Below the pieces are notes generated by a model. That model was given only the letters and a program-made list of their open reading frames with translations, was not told the DNA's origin and ran no database searches. A DNA stretch of 47,357 nucleotides from Spirochaetaceae bacterium (lineage in GTDB: Bacteria; Spirochaetota; Spirochaetia; Treponematales; Rectinemataceae), in assembly GCA_025355995.1 (NCBI GenBank), contig JANXYQ010000094.1, forward strand, positions 1 to 47,357, written 5' to 3'. Both the position numbers and the translations under genes were made by a program. Of this stretch, positions 1 to 7,631 are shown piece by piece (position 1 is the stretch's first letter; every line of letters begins with the position of its first letter).

Positions 1-378
1 GCCTTGTCGATCATGAATCTCGAATAGGGCATGTTGATGTAGCCCTCGCACCTGTTCGCGAAGGCCTCCTCCACCATGCCCGGCTCGCTCAAGGCCGTCA
101 CCATGAGGACCTTGCAGGCCCCCTTGCCCGGGATCCCGCGCGAGGACTCGTAGGCCCGAATCTGCCTGAGCGCGGACTGCCCGTCCACCTCCGGGAGGAT
201 GGTGTCCATGAATAGGAGGGCGTAGGGGCTGCCCGACTCGTAGGCGAGGGTCACGGCATCGACCACCTCCCTGCCGTCCGTGGCGACGTCGCAGAGTCCG
301 TACTTGGCGTACGATCGAGAGGAGGAGCTGCCTATTGAGGAAATCGTCCTCGACTATGAGTATCCTCGTACGGCTCAT
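1..378 (-). pseudogene. Response regulator receiver domain, frameshifted and cut by the window edge
   Basis: The ATG at 378 overlaps the stop of the upstream kinase (ATGA). It opens a typical receiver N terminus (ILIVEDDFLNRQLLL), but the rest of the domain (YAKYGLCDVATDG, then LLFMDTILPEVDG and MVTAL) lies in another frame. The codon phase changes by one base around 315-330. The phosphoacceptor Asp (in FMD) and the Thr of MVTAL are present. The usual Lys of the final motif is replaced (GYINMPYS), so even a repaired protein would be an atypical receiver. The gene continues beyond base 1. It would be the partner of the kinase fragment at 375-1240. The frameshift could be a sequence error or real decay. 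Confidence 0.6.
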
Positions 379-1240
379 AGCCGCCTCGGATAGTACACGT
401 CCATGAAAGTCAGCTTGCAGGAGAAGCCTCGGAGGCCCGAGCCGAATTCAATGCGCCCATGCAGCTGCTCCTCGCCTATGCCCAAGATGGTCCGTAGTCC
501 GAGTCGGGAGCCCGCGCGGAGGTCGTAGCCCGCGGGCAACCCTACGCCGTCATCCCTGACGTCGATGGATATCTCCTCGTCCTCGAGCGCGACCGAGACT
601 TCGATGCGCCCCCGCTTCCGTCCGGGAAGGCGTGGACGATGGCGTTGGAGACCAGCTCCGAGACGATGAGGCCGCAGGGGATCGCCGCGTCGATCGATAC
701 GGGCACCGATACCGTCGAACTGCTGATCGACACGTTGGCTGGCACTATGGGGGTCCCGTCCCTGATCAGGTCGACCAGCTCGGAGACGTACTCGACGAGG
801 TCGAGGACGGAGAGGTCCCCTCACCTGTAGAGCTTCTCCTGAACCAGGGACATGGCGATGATCTTGCCCTGGACCGCCTCGATGGCCTGGTCGAAGGGAG
901 AGGACCCAAGCCCCTGCTTCTTGAGCTCCAGCATGACGTTGATTAGCTGCATCGTATTCTTGGTTCGGTGGAAGAGCTCCTGGAGAAGCACGTTCTTCTC
1001 GCCGACGGTAGCCTCGAGCCTCCCCTGGGCCGCCTTGATGCCGCTGATGTCTAGTATCAGGCCCGAGAGCCCGAGAGGCTCGCCGCGAGGGCCGCGCTCA
1101 ACTATCCGCGCCCTGTCGAGGACCCAGACCCAATGGCCATTCTTGTGCCTCATCCTGATCTCGGCTTCGTAGCTCCCGGATTCACCGCTCACGTATGTGC
1201 GCAGGCGTTCGGAGGAGGCGACGTAGTCCGCGGGAACGAT
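375..1240 (-). pseudogene. PAS / HisKA_2 histidine kinase, 5'-truncated, with an in-frame stop and a frameshift
   Basis: Read on the minus strand, the pieces form one kinase: a PAS half (SYEAEIRMRHKNGHWVW), then a HisKA_2 dimerisation box (LLQELFHRTKNTMQLINVML) ending at EKLYR. A TGA at 821-823 lies in frame; the frame continues as GDLSVLDLVEYVSELVDLI to the N box (IVSELVSNAIVHAFPDG). The ATPase end (VRDDGVGLPAGYDL, then LGLRTILG) is one frame over. One extra G in the five-G run near 615-620 would join them as DGSGGRIEV. The PAS domain has no N-terminal half and no credible start: at about 1240 the opposite strand becomes a chemoreceptor-like remnant. The stop cannot be explained by homopolymer error, so I read this as a decayed gene. 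Confidence 0.7.
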
Positions 1241-1498
1241 TCCGCCGCGGTGTCGGCCCTGGCCAACGGCGCGAGGGGGACCATGGCGCGGGTCCGCGCC
1301 GCGCTCACGGAGATGCGCAAGCACGACAGGGACTCCGCGAAGGGACTGGAGGCCCTCGGACAGGAGCTGAAGTCCGGGATCGAGCTAATGGCCGGCATCG
1401 AGGAGATTACCGAGCGCTCCAGGCTCATCGCCTTCAACATGGCGATCGAGGGGGCGTCGTTCTTCTTCGCCCTGCCCGGCAAGGGGAAGCCCGATTGA
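1236..1498 (+). pseudogene. Remnant of a methyl-accepting chemotaxis-type signalling domain
   Basis: On the plus strand from about 1236 to the TGA at 1496-1498 the translation contains MARVRAALTEMRKHDRDSAK, then IEEITERSRLIAFNMAIEGA. This resembles the coiled-coil hairpin of chemoreceptors (compare [20 protein letters not shown] in the intact receptor at 19425). The resemblance stops right after AIE, and upstream the same frame is antisense to the PAS domain of the kinase. Only about 85 codons of a receptor of 500 or more survive, without membrane segments or a start. It probably reflects a deletion/fusion, or an assembly join. The TGA overlaps the TTG start of the next gene. Confidence 0.5.
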
Positions 1499-1905
1499 GC
1501 GAGAGCGGAGAGCTGAGGATACTCTTCCTCGAGGATCTCCCGGAAGACGAGGCCTTATCGGCCTTCTACCTCATCATGAAGGTGAAGGACATGGGCTTCG
1601 CCGTCGACGCCTCGCTGGCCTCTGGCGAGGACGCCGTCGCGCGCGCCGAGAAATGCAGGCCGGACCTCGTGCTGATGGACATCAACCTCGCGGCCGAGAT
1701 GAGCGGGATCGAAGCTGTGAGGCGCATCAAGCTGCTGTTCGACGCGCCCGTGATCTTCATCACCGGCTACTCGGACGCGTCGATCAGGAAGCAGGCCGAC
1801 GAGCTGAATCCCATTGCCTTCTTCGTCAAGCCCTTGGACATCGCCGCGCTCGAGAGGACTATCCGTAGGAATGCGGAGGTCGAGCGACGTGAAAGAAAAG
1901 AGTAA
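1495..1905 (+). CDS. Single-domain response regulator (CheY-like receiver)
   Basis: A receiver-only protein of 136 residues with no output domain. The N-terminal acidic pair sits in LEDLPEDE, the phosphoacceptor Asp in VLMDINL, the conserved Thr in FITGYSD and the Lys in FFVKPLD, so the phosphorylation site looks intact. I chose the TTG at 1495 because it precedes the first beta strand (RILFLED) and overlaps the preceding stop. Such proteins relay phosphate from a kinase to another protein. The natural kinase partner upstream is broken, so its current partner is unknown. It ends just before a bidirectional terminator shared with the convergent tRNA gene. Confidence 0.8.
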   Translation: MSESGELRILFLEDLPEDEALSAFYLIMKVKDMGFAVDASLASGEDAVARAEKCRPDLVLMDINLAAEMSGIEAVRRIKLLFDAPVIFITGYSDASIRKQADELNPIAFFVKPLDIAALERTIRRNAEVERRERKE

Positions 1906-1920
1906 TTGCTTTCCGTGCAA

Positions 1921-1946
1921 TAAAAAAGCCTCCTAATGGAGGCTTT
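1921..1946 (-). terminator. Rho-independent terminator of tRNA-Met; also usable by the receiver gene
   Basis: A perfect 9-bp stem (AAAGCCTCC/GGAGGCTTT) closes a TAAT loop. On the minus strand it is followed by six T, a strong signal 10 bases past the tRNA 3' end. On the plus strand the T-run is short (TTTAAAG), so it is a weaker terminator for the response regulator. Confidence 0.85.
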
Positions 1947-1955
1947 AAAGAACGA

Positions 1956-2028
1956 TAGCGAGAGAGGGGGTCGAACCCACGACCGAGCGGATATGAGCCG
2001 CTTGCTCTGCCAGCTGAGCTATCTCGCC
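1956..2028 (-). tRNA. tRNA-Met (CAT anticodon)
   Basis: 73-base cloverleaf on the minus strand. The acceptor arm GGCGAGA pairs with TCTCGCT (one G-T at the end) and the discriminator is A. The D arm is AGCTCAGCTGGCAGAGC. The anticodon stem AGCGG/CCGCT holds loop CTCATAT with anticodon CAT. The T loop is TTCGAAC. CCA is not encoded. The CAT anticodon could also be tRNA-Ile2, but the body resembles spirochaete elongator Met. Confidence 0.93.
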
Positions 2029-2044
2029 GCGTTACAGCCCATGT

Positions 2045-2074
2045 TTTATATAGGGACGCCCCCCCCTTGGTCAA
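2045..2074 (-). promoter_or_regulatory. Sigma-70 promoter of tRNA-Met
   Basis: On the minus strand, TTGACC (plus 2069-2074) and TATAAA (plus 2045-2050) are separated by 18 bases. An overlapping TATATA would give 16. The -10 element ends about 16 bases before tRNA base 1. The intervening run of eight G is notable. A CCCCTTG/CAAGGGG hairpin overlapping the -35 may end transcription from the M48 gene. Confidence 0.7.
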
Positions 2075-2084
2075 GGGGAAAGGC

Positions 2085-3152
2085 CTAGGGTCGGGAACCG
2101 AAGATCTCGTCGATCACATCCTCGATTGAGCGAGGGGCGCCATGTCCAGGGCTCCCGCCCTCCTCCGTCCTTCCTCCGCCCGCCTGACCGAAGAGGCCGC
2201 CGAAGGCATCCATGACCTTGCCGGCGGCTTTCGCGAGGGGGTCCTCGGAATTCGCGAACTCCCCGGCGTAGGAGTCGCGAGCCCGCTCGAAGTCGCGCTT
2301 GGCGTCGCGCTCGCCCTCGGCGCCCCTGCGGGGGTACTCGCCGCGGAGTATCGCCTCGTAGGCCCCGCCCTTTTCCCATTCCTGCAGGGCGGTCATCCTC
2401 GTTATCGGGAAGGGATGGCTCTCGCCGAGCACGTCGACGAGCTTGAAAAGCGAGTCGAGGGCCCCTCCCCCGGTCTCGTAGTCCCGCGCCTGGCGAAAGA
2501 ACTCGTTGACGTCCATCGAGGCTATCCTCGGGCCTGCCGCGCTTTTCATGAGGGCACGGAAGACTACCGGCGTATCCTGGACGACGAGGAGCGAGGCGCG
2601 GTCGGCCGAGAGCTCGCTCCTGCGGTCCCATTCCTTGAGGGCTGTGGCGGCGGCCGCGATGGCCGCGCCGCCGAGCGGCAGGCTGCCCGCGATGATGGAC
2701 GAGGCCTTGATGAGGATCCCGAGCAGGGTCTTGTAGACGGCGTGCCCCGAGAGGATGTGGCCGACCTCGTGGCCGAGGACGCAGAGCAGCTCTTCCTCGT
2801 CCCAGAGCTCGAGGGCGCCGCTCGACAGCATGATGAAGGGCTCGTCCACGCCGAGGGCCCTCGCGTCGGGGCTGGGGTCGAGGCGGACGTAGAGCTCGGG
2901 CAGGGGCCTCAGGTCGAGCCGCTCGGCCGCCTCCATCAGGATCGCGCGGAGATAGGAGAACTGCGAATCGGTGACCCTCGCGGAATTCGCCAGGGCGGCG
3001 AGGCGAAGGGAGCGCTCCGTAGTCGAACCGACGGCCCTGCGCAGGAGATCGCCGGCCAGGGGTATGGAAGAGAAGGCAGCGAGGGCGGCGCCGTCGGCGG
3101 GGTGCTCCCAGGCCGAGGGGCTGATTCCGGGAAATCCGCGTTTAGTTTCCAT
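2085..3152 (-). CDS. M48 family zinc metallopeptidase
   Basis: 355 residues. The zinc site HEVGH (about H128-E129-H132) lies in VLGHEVGHILSGH, and the third ligand is in RSELSADRASL (E180 region), the standard M48 arrangement. There is a hydrophobic patch after the HExxH helix (about 142-172), but no signal peptide and no clear N-terminal membrane anchor, so it may be cytoplasmic or peripheral. The C terminus is charged and Gly-rich, probably disordered. I chose the ATG at 3152, which has a GGAGGGGG ribosome site; upstream in-frame codons look non-coding. M48 proteins such as HtpX and BepA/LoiP act in protein quality control, but the substrate here is unknown. It is divergent from the MFS gene. 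Confidence 0.88.
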   Translation of the reverse strand: METKRGFPGISPSAWEHPADGAALAAFSSIPLAGDLLRRAVGSTTERSLRLAALANSARVTDSQFSYLRAILMEAAERLDLRPLPELYVRLDPSPDARALGVDEPFIMLSSGALELWDEEELLCVLGHEVGHILSGHAVYKTLLGILIKASSIIAGSLPLGGAAIAAAATALKEWDRRSELSADRASLLVVQDTPVVFRALMKSAAGPRIASMDVNEFFRQARDYETGGGALDSLFKLVDVLGESHPFPITRMTALQEWEKGGAYEAILRGEYPRRGAEGERDAKRDFERARDSYAGEFANSEDPLAKAAGKVMDAFGGLFGQAGGGRTEEGGSPGHGAPRSIEDVIDEIFGSRP

Positions 3153-3213
3153 GGGGATATGATACCCCCTCCGCTTCAACAAGGCGAACGAAAACGGTAT
3201 CCTCCCAACTCCT

Positions 3214-4473
3214 ATGCCCCCGAAAAAAGCGTTCATCAAGTCCTACTTCGGGTCCTACGCCCTCTCCGACCGGGCTACTCTCTTCTACGACGGCCGCGCG
3301 GGATTCTGGGCCGGCGTCTTCAACGGGCTCGCGATGCCCCTCGTCGGCGTCGTGGGCCGCAAGCTCGGCATGAGCTCGGGGATGCTAGCCCTGCTCATGG
3401 GGAGCCAGTTCGTCGGGCTCTTCCTCAACCTCTGGTTCGGCCATCTCGCGAGGAACGGAGACCTGGTCGCCTACGTTTTCTGGCCCTCGTTCATCGCCCG
3501 GTCCTCGTTGGCCCTCGTCGCCCTATTCGCGTCGCCCTCGGCTTTCCTGGCGATCATGGCTTTTTACTATATCGTCTCTAGCTTCGGCGGCCCCGCCTAT
3601 TCGAGCCTCATGCGCTCCAATTACTCCGACGCCGACCGCGCGAGGGCCATGGGGCATATCAGGATCATGATGATGGCGATCTCGGCCCTCTGCGCGGCCT
3701 TCGCCGGGGCCTTCCTCCAAGCCTTCCCCGGGGCCTACAGGATACTCTTCCCCATCGCCGCCGGGGCCGGGGCGGCGAGCTCCCTCCTATTCAGGAAGGT
3801 GAGGCCGAGGCGGCGGGCGGAGGCGAGGGAGGAGCGCTCCGGGGAAGAGGGGAGCTTCCGGAATTCCCTCGCCATCCTGAGGGGGGACAGGCCCTTCCTG
3901 GCCTATATGGCGATCTTCTTCATCATCGGGTTTCCCGATAAGATCCTGATCCCGCTCGAGCCGATCCGCATCGTGGACGAGCTGGGCGCGGGCTACGGGG
4001 CGGCAGGCTTCGTGCTCGGGACCGTCCCCCTCGCGGCTGCGGTCCTCGGCTATTTCATCTGCGCGAGGCTCGCGAACAGGACGGACCCCTTCCTACTCCT
4101 TTTGGCTACCGTCCTGCTCTCCTCCACCCGCTTCCTCGGCTTCGCCCTAGCCTCGCTGCCAGCCCACCTCGTTCCCGGAAGCTTCCTGAACGGGATGGCG
4201 AACGCCGGCTGGGACCTCCTCCCGCTCTTCACGATACTCCTCTTCGCGGACCGTTCACGGGTCGGCCTTTATATGGGCCTGCACGCGACGCTCGTCGGGC
4301 TGCGCGGCCTCCTGGGGCCCGCCTTGGGCAGCTGGCTCTACGAGGCCGCCCGCATGAGGATCGTCGACATCTATTGGCTGGCCTTCGGCCTGGAGCTGGG
4401 GGGCGCGGCGCTCCTCGCCCTTTTCTGGGCATCGCTGCGGCGATCTGGATATTTGCGGAAAAATGCCGCATAG
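3214..4473 (+). CDS. Major facilitator superfamily transporter
   Basis: 419 residues with about ten to twelve hydrophobic segments and a charged central loop (around 195-215, RPRRRAEAREE) between two halves, the MFS plan. The substrate is not evident: there is no sugar, antibiotic or peptide signature that I can name. The ATG at 3214 has no good Shine-Dalgarno. A possible promoter (TTCAAC, 17 bases, TATCCT) ends about 10 bases before it, so the leader is very short. The stop overlaps the start of uppP by 11 bases, so the two genes are probably co-transcribed. Confidence 0.8.
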   Translation: MPPKKAFIKSYFGSYALSDRATLFYDGRAGFWAGVFNGLAMPLVGVVGRKLGMSSGMLALLMGSQFVGLFLNLWFGHLARNGDLVAYVFWPSFIARSSLALVALFASPSAFLAIMAFYYIVSSFGGPAYSSLMRSNYSDADRARAMGHIRIMMMAISALCAAFAGAFLQAFPGAYRILFPIAAGAGAASSLLFRKVRPRRRAEAREERSGEEGSFRNSLAILRGDRPFLAYMAIFFIIGFPDKILIPLEPIRIVDELGAGYGAAGFVLGTVPLAAAVLGYFICARLANRTDPFLLLLATVLLSSTRFLGFALASLPAHLVPGSFLNGMANAGWDLLPLFTILLFADRSRVGLYMGLHATLVGLRGLLGPALGSWLYEAARMRIVDIYWLAFGLELGGAALLALFWASLRRSGYLRKNAA

Positions 4474-5344
4474 TCTTGCGATGCAACTCATACAAACCAT
4501 CATTCTGGGCCTTGTCCAGGGACTCACCGAATTCATCCCCATTTCCAGCTCCGCCCACCTGGTCATCGTCCCCTGGCTCTTCGGCTGGGACGATCCCCTG
4601 TTCAGGAGCCTGGGCTTCGACGTAGCCCTCCACCTCGGGACGCTGACGGCCATAATCGTCTTTTTCTGGAAGGATTGGGTGAGGATCGTTGGCGCCTGGT
4701 TCTCGTCGGTAGGCCAGCTGAAGATAGGGAAGGACCCCGACCGAAGGATGGCCTGGTTCATCCTCGTCGCCTGCGTTCCCGGTGCGTTGGCGGGAGTCCT
4801 CTTCGAGGGCAGGATCGAGAAATTCTTCCACCCGGTCGGCGCGCCCATACTCGGGAGCTCGATGATCGCGATGGCCGCCATCATCGCTCTCCTGGGGGCC
4901 CTCCTCCTCCTCGCGGACCGCTTCAGCAAGCGGGCGCGCGGCATGGGAGCGATGGGCTGGAAGGACGCGATCCTCATCGGGCTTTCGCAGGCCCTCGCGA
5001 TTTTCCCGGGCGTCTCGCGATCCGGCGCGACCATCTCCGCGGGCCTGGCCCTCGGCCTGGAGCGGGAGGCGGCCGCCCACTTCTCCTTCCTCCTCTCCGC
5101 GCCTATCATCGCGGGAGCGGGGGCCAAGAGCCTCTACGAATTCGCGCGAGGGCTGGGCCAGGCGGGAACCGAGGCCGCGGGTCTTCCCCTCATCGCCGTC
5201 GGCTTCGCGGTCGCCGCCGCCAGCGGCTTCTTCTGCATCAAGCTCCTCCTTGGCTACCTTCAGAGGCATTCGGTCAAGGCCTTCGTGTTCTACCGCTGGG
5301 CCCTCGCGGCCCTCGTGGTCGCGGTCGCCCTCATCCGGGCCTAG
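4463..5344 (+). CDS. uppP: Undecaprenyl-diphosphatase UppP (BacA)
   Basis: Integral membrane phosphatase that recycles undecaprenyl diphosphate to the monophosphate carrier used for peptidoglycan and other cell-wall polymers. 293 residues, normal for the family. The first signature GLTEFIPISSSAHL is near residue 20, and the second, PGVSRSGATISAGL (PGxSRSxxT), is near 183; both hold catalytic residues. About eight membrane segments. The upstream ATG at 4463 is given; an internal ATG at 4481 (MQLIQTIILG) also matches the usual N terminus, and neither has a strong ribosome site. It overlaps the MFS gene and converges with the CoaX-like gene, overlapping it by 4 bases. Confidence 0.95.
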   Translation: MPHSLAMQLIQTIILGLVQGLTEFIPISSSAHLVIVPWLFGWDDPLFRSLGFDVALHLGTLTAIIVFFWKDWVRIVGAWFSSVGQLKIGKDPDRRMAWFILVACVPGALAGVLFEGRIEKFFHPVGAPILGSSMIAMAAIIALLGALLLLADRFSKRARGMGAMGWKDAILIGLSQALAIFPGVSRSGATISAGLALGLEREAAAHFSFLLSAPIIAGAGAKSLYEFARGLGQAGTEAAGLPLIAVGFAVAAASGFFCIKLLLGYLQRHSVKAFVFYRWALAALVVAVALIRA

Positions 5345-6204
5345 GCCAGGGGTCTCGGCGCGGGGGCGGCGCGCTCGGCGACGATAGCCAGGCCATGGAG
5401 CGCGAGGTCGGGGACGAAGCGGCCCAGCCCGAGCGCGGCGAAGAGCAGCCTCCCCTCCCCGTCGCCCGTGCCGATCACGGATACGGTCTCGGGCGAATCG
5501 GCCTCGCCCATCTGCGCGATCTCCTCGCGCTGGCGCCGCACGATCCGCTCGACGAGGCCGGCGAAGCCTATCGCCAAGCCGGCCTTGACCGCCTGGGAGG
5601 TGCTCTTGCCTATGGCCGGCCAGGGGTCGTCGGGGCGGCCCGCGTGCGGCCCGTCTATCGTCACTTCCGGAAGCAGGGCGGCGGCGGAGCGGAGGGCCTC
5701 CGTGGAGGTGCCTATGCCGGGGGCGATGGCCGCGCCGAGAAAATCGCCCGCGCGGCCTATGGCCGAGAAGGCGATGGCGGCGTCGAAGTCGACGATCACG
5801 CAGGCTCCCCCGACGAGCTCCCGCGCGGCGGCGGCCGCGCAGATTAGGTCGGAGCCGACCTCGGAGGGCTGATCGCTGCGTATCCTCACGCCCGTCCGCA
5901 CCCCGGGCCCTACGATCTGGCAGCTCAGGCCGAAGGCCGTGGACACCGCCCAGGCCAGCTCGCGGGAGAGCGAGGGCGCTACGCTCGACATCCAGGCGGA
6001 GTCGACTCCGCCGGCCTCTGCGGCGCCGCCGGCCTCGGACGCGAAGGCGCGCAGGAGCATGGCGTACTCGTCAGCGCTCCTCCCCAGCACGGCGCCGAGA
6101 CGACGGCGGGAGAGCCAGACGCCCTTGCCCGGCATCCCGGAGGGGCTTCGCTCGTAGAAGCCTACGGTTATAGCCCTATTACGGGCGTCGATCGCGAGGA
6201 GCAT
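5341..6204 (-). CDS. Type III pantothenate kinase (CoaX)-like protein with altered active-site motifs
   Basis: 287 residues with the overall CoaX/ASKHA fold pattern: the N-terminal LLAID strand, the PSEVGSD segment (D119), a central VIVDF strand, the AAIAPGI turn and an IGKSTSQAVKAG segment. Several catalytic signatures differ from the family. The phosphate loop DxGNT is DARNR (residues 6-10), GADR is GSDL (117-120), and the DxGTATT motif is DFDAAIA (139-145). Genuine CoaX phosphorylates pantothenate, the first step to CoA; with these changes activity is doubtful. It is the last gene of the ECF operon, overlaps the S-component gene by 26 bases and has a GGAGG ribosome site. It might be a diverged kinase, a non-catalytic ligand sensor or a decaying paralogue. 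Confidence 0.8.
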   Translation of the reverse strand: MLLAIDARNRAITVGFYERSPSGMPGKGVWLSRRRLGAVLGRSADEYAMLLRAFASEAGGAAEAGGVDSAWMSSVAPSLSRELAWAVSTAFGLSCQIVGPGVRTGVRIRSDQPSEVGSDLICAAAAARELVGGACVIVDFDAAIAFSAIGRAGDFLGAAIAPGIGTSTEALRSAAALLPEVTIDGPHAGRPDDPWPAIGKSTSQAVKAGLAIGFAGLVERIVRRQREEIAQMGEADSPETVSVIGTGDGEGRLLFAALGLGRFVPDLALHGLAIVAERAAPAPRPLA

Positions 6205-6781
6205 GATCGCCCTCCTCCTCGGCCAACCTGGCCTTGCCCGTCCTGCTCTCGATGCCCTTCCAAGCCGCGACTACGCCCAGGGTGAGGACGGCGGCGACGG
6301 CGGCCTCGAGGAGGCTGTTGGCGACGAAGACCGCGGCGGCGGCGGCGAGGGGGAAGGGACTGAAGACGACGAGGGCGCCGAGGACGAGGACGCTGTTGGT
6401 CAGGGAGCCGACAACGCCGGCCGTCGCCGCGGCGAGGGCGGCCAGCTTCCCGCGGAAGAGCCTGTAGGCGCCCCAGGCCGCGAGGCCGATGAGGATTCGC
6501 GGCAGGACGGAGATGAGGGGATTCACGAAATAGGGGTCGTAAATACCCAGGGGCGCCGTAGCGGCCTTCACCAGGGCCGTAATCCCGAAGATCCCTCCGA
6601 CGATCATCCCCACGACCGGCCCCTCGAGCACGGCGCCGAGGATCGCCGGCACGTGCATGACCGTGAGCGAGGCACCGGCGAACCAGGGGATGTACCCGAT
6701 CGGCGTGAGGAAAAGGGCGATCGACAGCGCGCCCAGCGCGCCGGCGATGACGATCTTCCGTACCGTGAATTTGCTTGCCAT
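6179..6781 (-). CDS. ECF transporter S component, probably pantothenate-specific (PanT-like)
   Basis: 200 residues with five or six membrane segments and a basic N terminus (MASKFTVRKIVIAGALGAL), the usual layout of ECF substrate-binding subunits. The segments YIPWFAGASLTVMHVPAILG and VVGMIVGGIFG are typical of the PanT-like branch. The S component binds the vitamin and docks on EcfT with the two ATPases. The pantothenate assignment is inferred from the sequence type and the downstream CoaX-like gene. Start at 6781 behind AAGGAG; it follows ecfT by 13 bases. The C terminus (EEEGDHAPRDRRP) is hydrophilic and overlaps the next gene. Confidence 0.8.
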   Translation of the reverse strand: MASKFTVRKIVIAGALGALSIALFLTPIGYIPWFAGASLTVMHVPAILGAVLEGPVVGMIVGGIFGITALVKAATAPLGIYDPYFVNPLISVLPRILIGLAAWGAYRLFRGKLAALAAATAGVVGSLTNSVLVLGALVVFSPFPLAAAAAVFVANSLLEAAVAAVLTLGVVAAWKGIESRTGKARLAEEEGDHAPRDRRP

Positions 6782-6794
6782 CTTCGTCTCCTTA

Positions 6795-7631
6795 TTAGCG
6801 GCTAAAGAAATGATCCATCGCGAACGAAGCGAGGCAGGCCGCGACCGCGGCGAGCCTCGCGAGGGCTTCGCCCCCCTGCTCGGGGTAGGACGCCAGCCTC
6901 GTGCGCCCCTTCTCGGCGTAGCCCCTGGATTCCATCGCCTCGGCGAGCAGCTCCGCGCGCTCGAGCGCCCGTACGGTCACGGGCACGAAGAGCGGGAGGT
7001 AGGCGCGGGCCTTGGCGATCGGCCCGCCCCTGCCCGAGCCGAAGTCAGCGCCGCGCGAGGCCTGGGCCTTGGCTATGGACTCGAGCTCTCCGGCTATCAT
7101 CGGCACGAAGCGCAGCGCGATGCCGACGGCGAGGGCGAGTCGGGCGGGATGCAGGCCCAGCCTCTCGAGCGGGGCCAGGAGATCCTCGATGCCGTGGACG
7201 GTCTCGCCCTCGCTCGTCACGGAGGTGAAGAGCCCGATCGCGGTCATGAGGGAAAGCGTGCGAGCGACCGTCATTAGCACGAGGCGGGCCTCCCTGGCCG
7301 AGAGGCTTATCGGCCCCAGGGCCAAGAGGACGCGCGAGCCGTCCCCGGGCCAGGAAAAGAGCACCTGGAGAAGCCCGGTGAATACGATGAAGGGAACTAT
7401 GGGCTTGACGCCCCTGAGGAGGAAGCCCGGGCCGATGCCCGCCGCGGCGCCCAGGGCGAGGGCGAGCGCGAGGGGCAGGAGGGCGCCCGCGTAGGATGCG
7501 GACGCGATGCCCGAAACCATCAGGGCCAGGAGCCACAGGTACTTGGTCGCCGGCGTCAGCCTATGGACGTAGGAAGATCCGGCCCTGTATTGGCCTATCG
7601 AGACGTTGCGGAAGAACTCGATGCCCCTCAC
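6795..7631 (-). CDS. ecfT: ECF transporter transmembrane subunit EcfT
   Basis: 278 residues starting at GTG 7631, whose codon overlaps the TGA of the ATPase gene (GTGA coupling). The N terminus HRLTPATKYLWLL is the classic EcfT opening, followed by about five membrane helices. Two coupling motifs, AxRG-like, are present: QASRGADFG and MESRGYAEKG; these helices sit in the grooves of the ATPases. It links ATP hydrolysis to toppling of the S component. Upstream in-frame codons are antisense-like, so the GTG is preferred. Confidence 0.9.
   Translation of the reverse strand: MRGIEFFRNVSIGQYRAGSSYVHRLTPATKYLWLLALMVSGIASASYAGALLPLALALALGAAAGIGPGFLLRGVKPIVPFIVFTGLLQVLFSWPGDGSRVLLALGPISLSAREARLVLMTVARTLSLMTAIGLFTSVTSEGETVHGIEDLLAPLERLGLHPARLALAVGIALRFVPMIAGELESIAKAQASRGADFGSGRGGPIAKARAYLPLFVPVTVRALERAELLAEAMESRGYAEKGRTRLASYPEQGGEALARLAAVAACLASFAMDHFFSR

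Noticed and set aside
821-823. TGA read as a recoded sense codon (selenocysteine or alternative code)
   Set aside because: Many intact genes here end in TGA with tight ATGA overlaps, and no SECIS-like element was seen.
2142-3581. A 479-codon plus-strand frame spanning the M48 gene and the start of the MFS gene
   Set aside because: Arg/Pro/Gly-rich shadow crossing two real genes, with no motif of its own.
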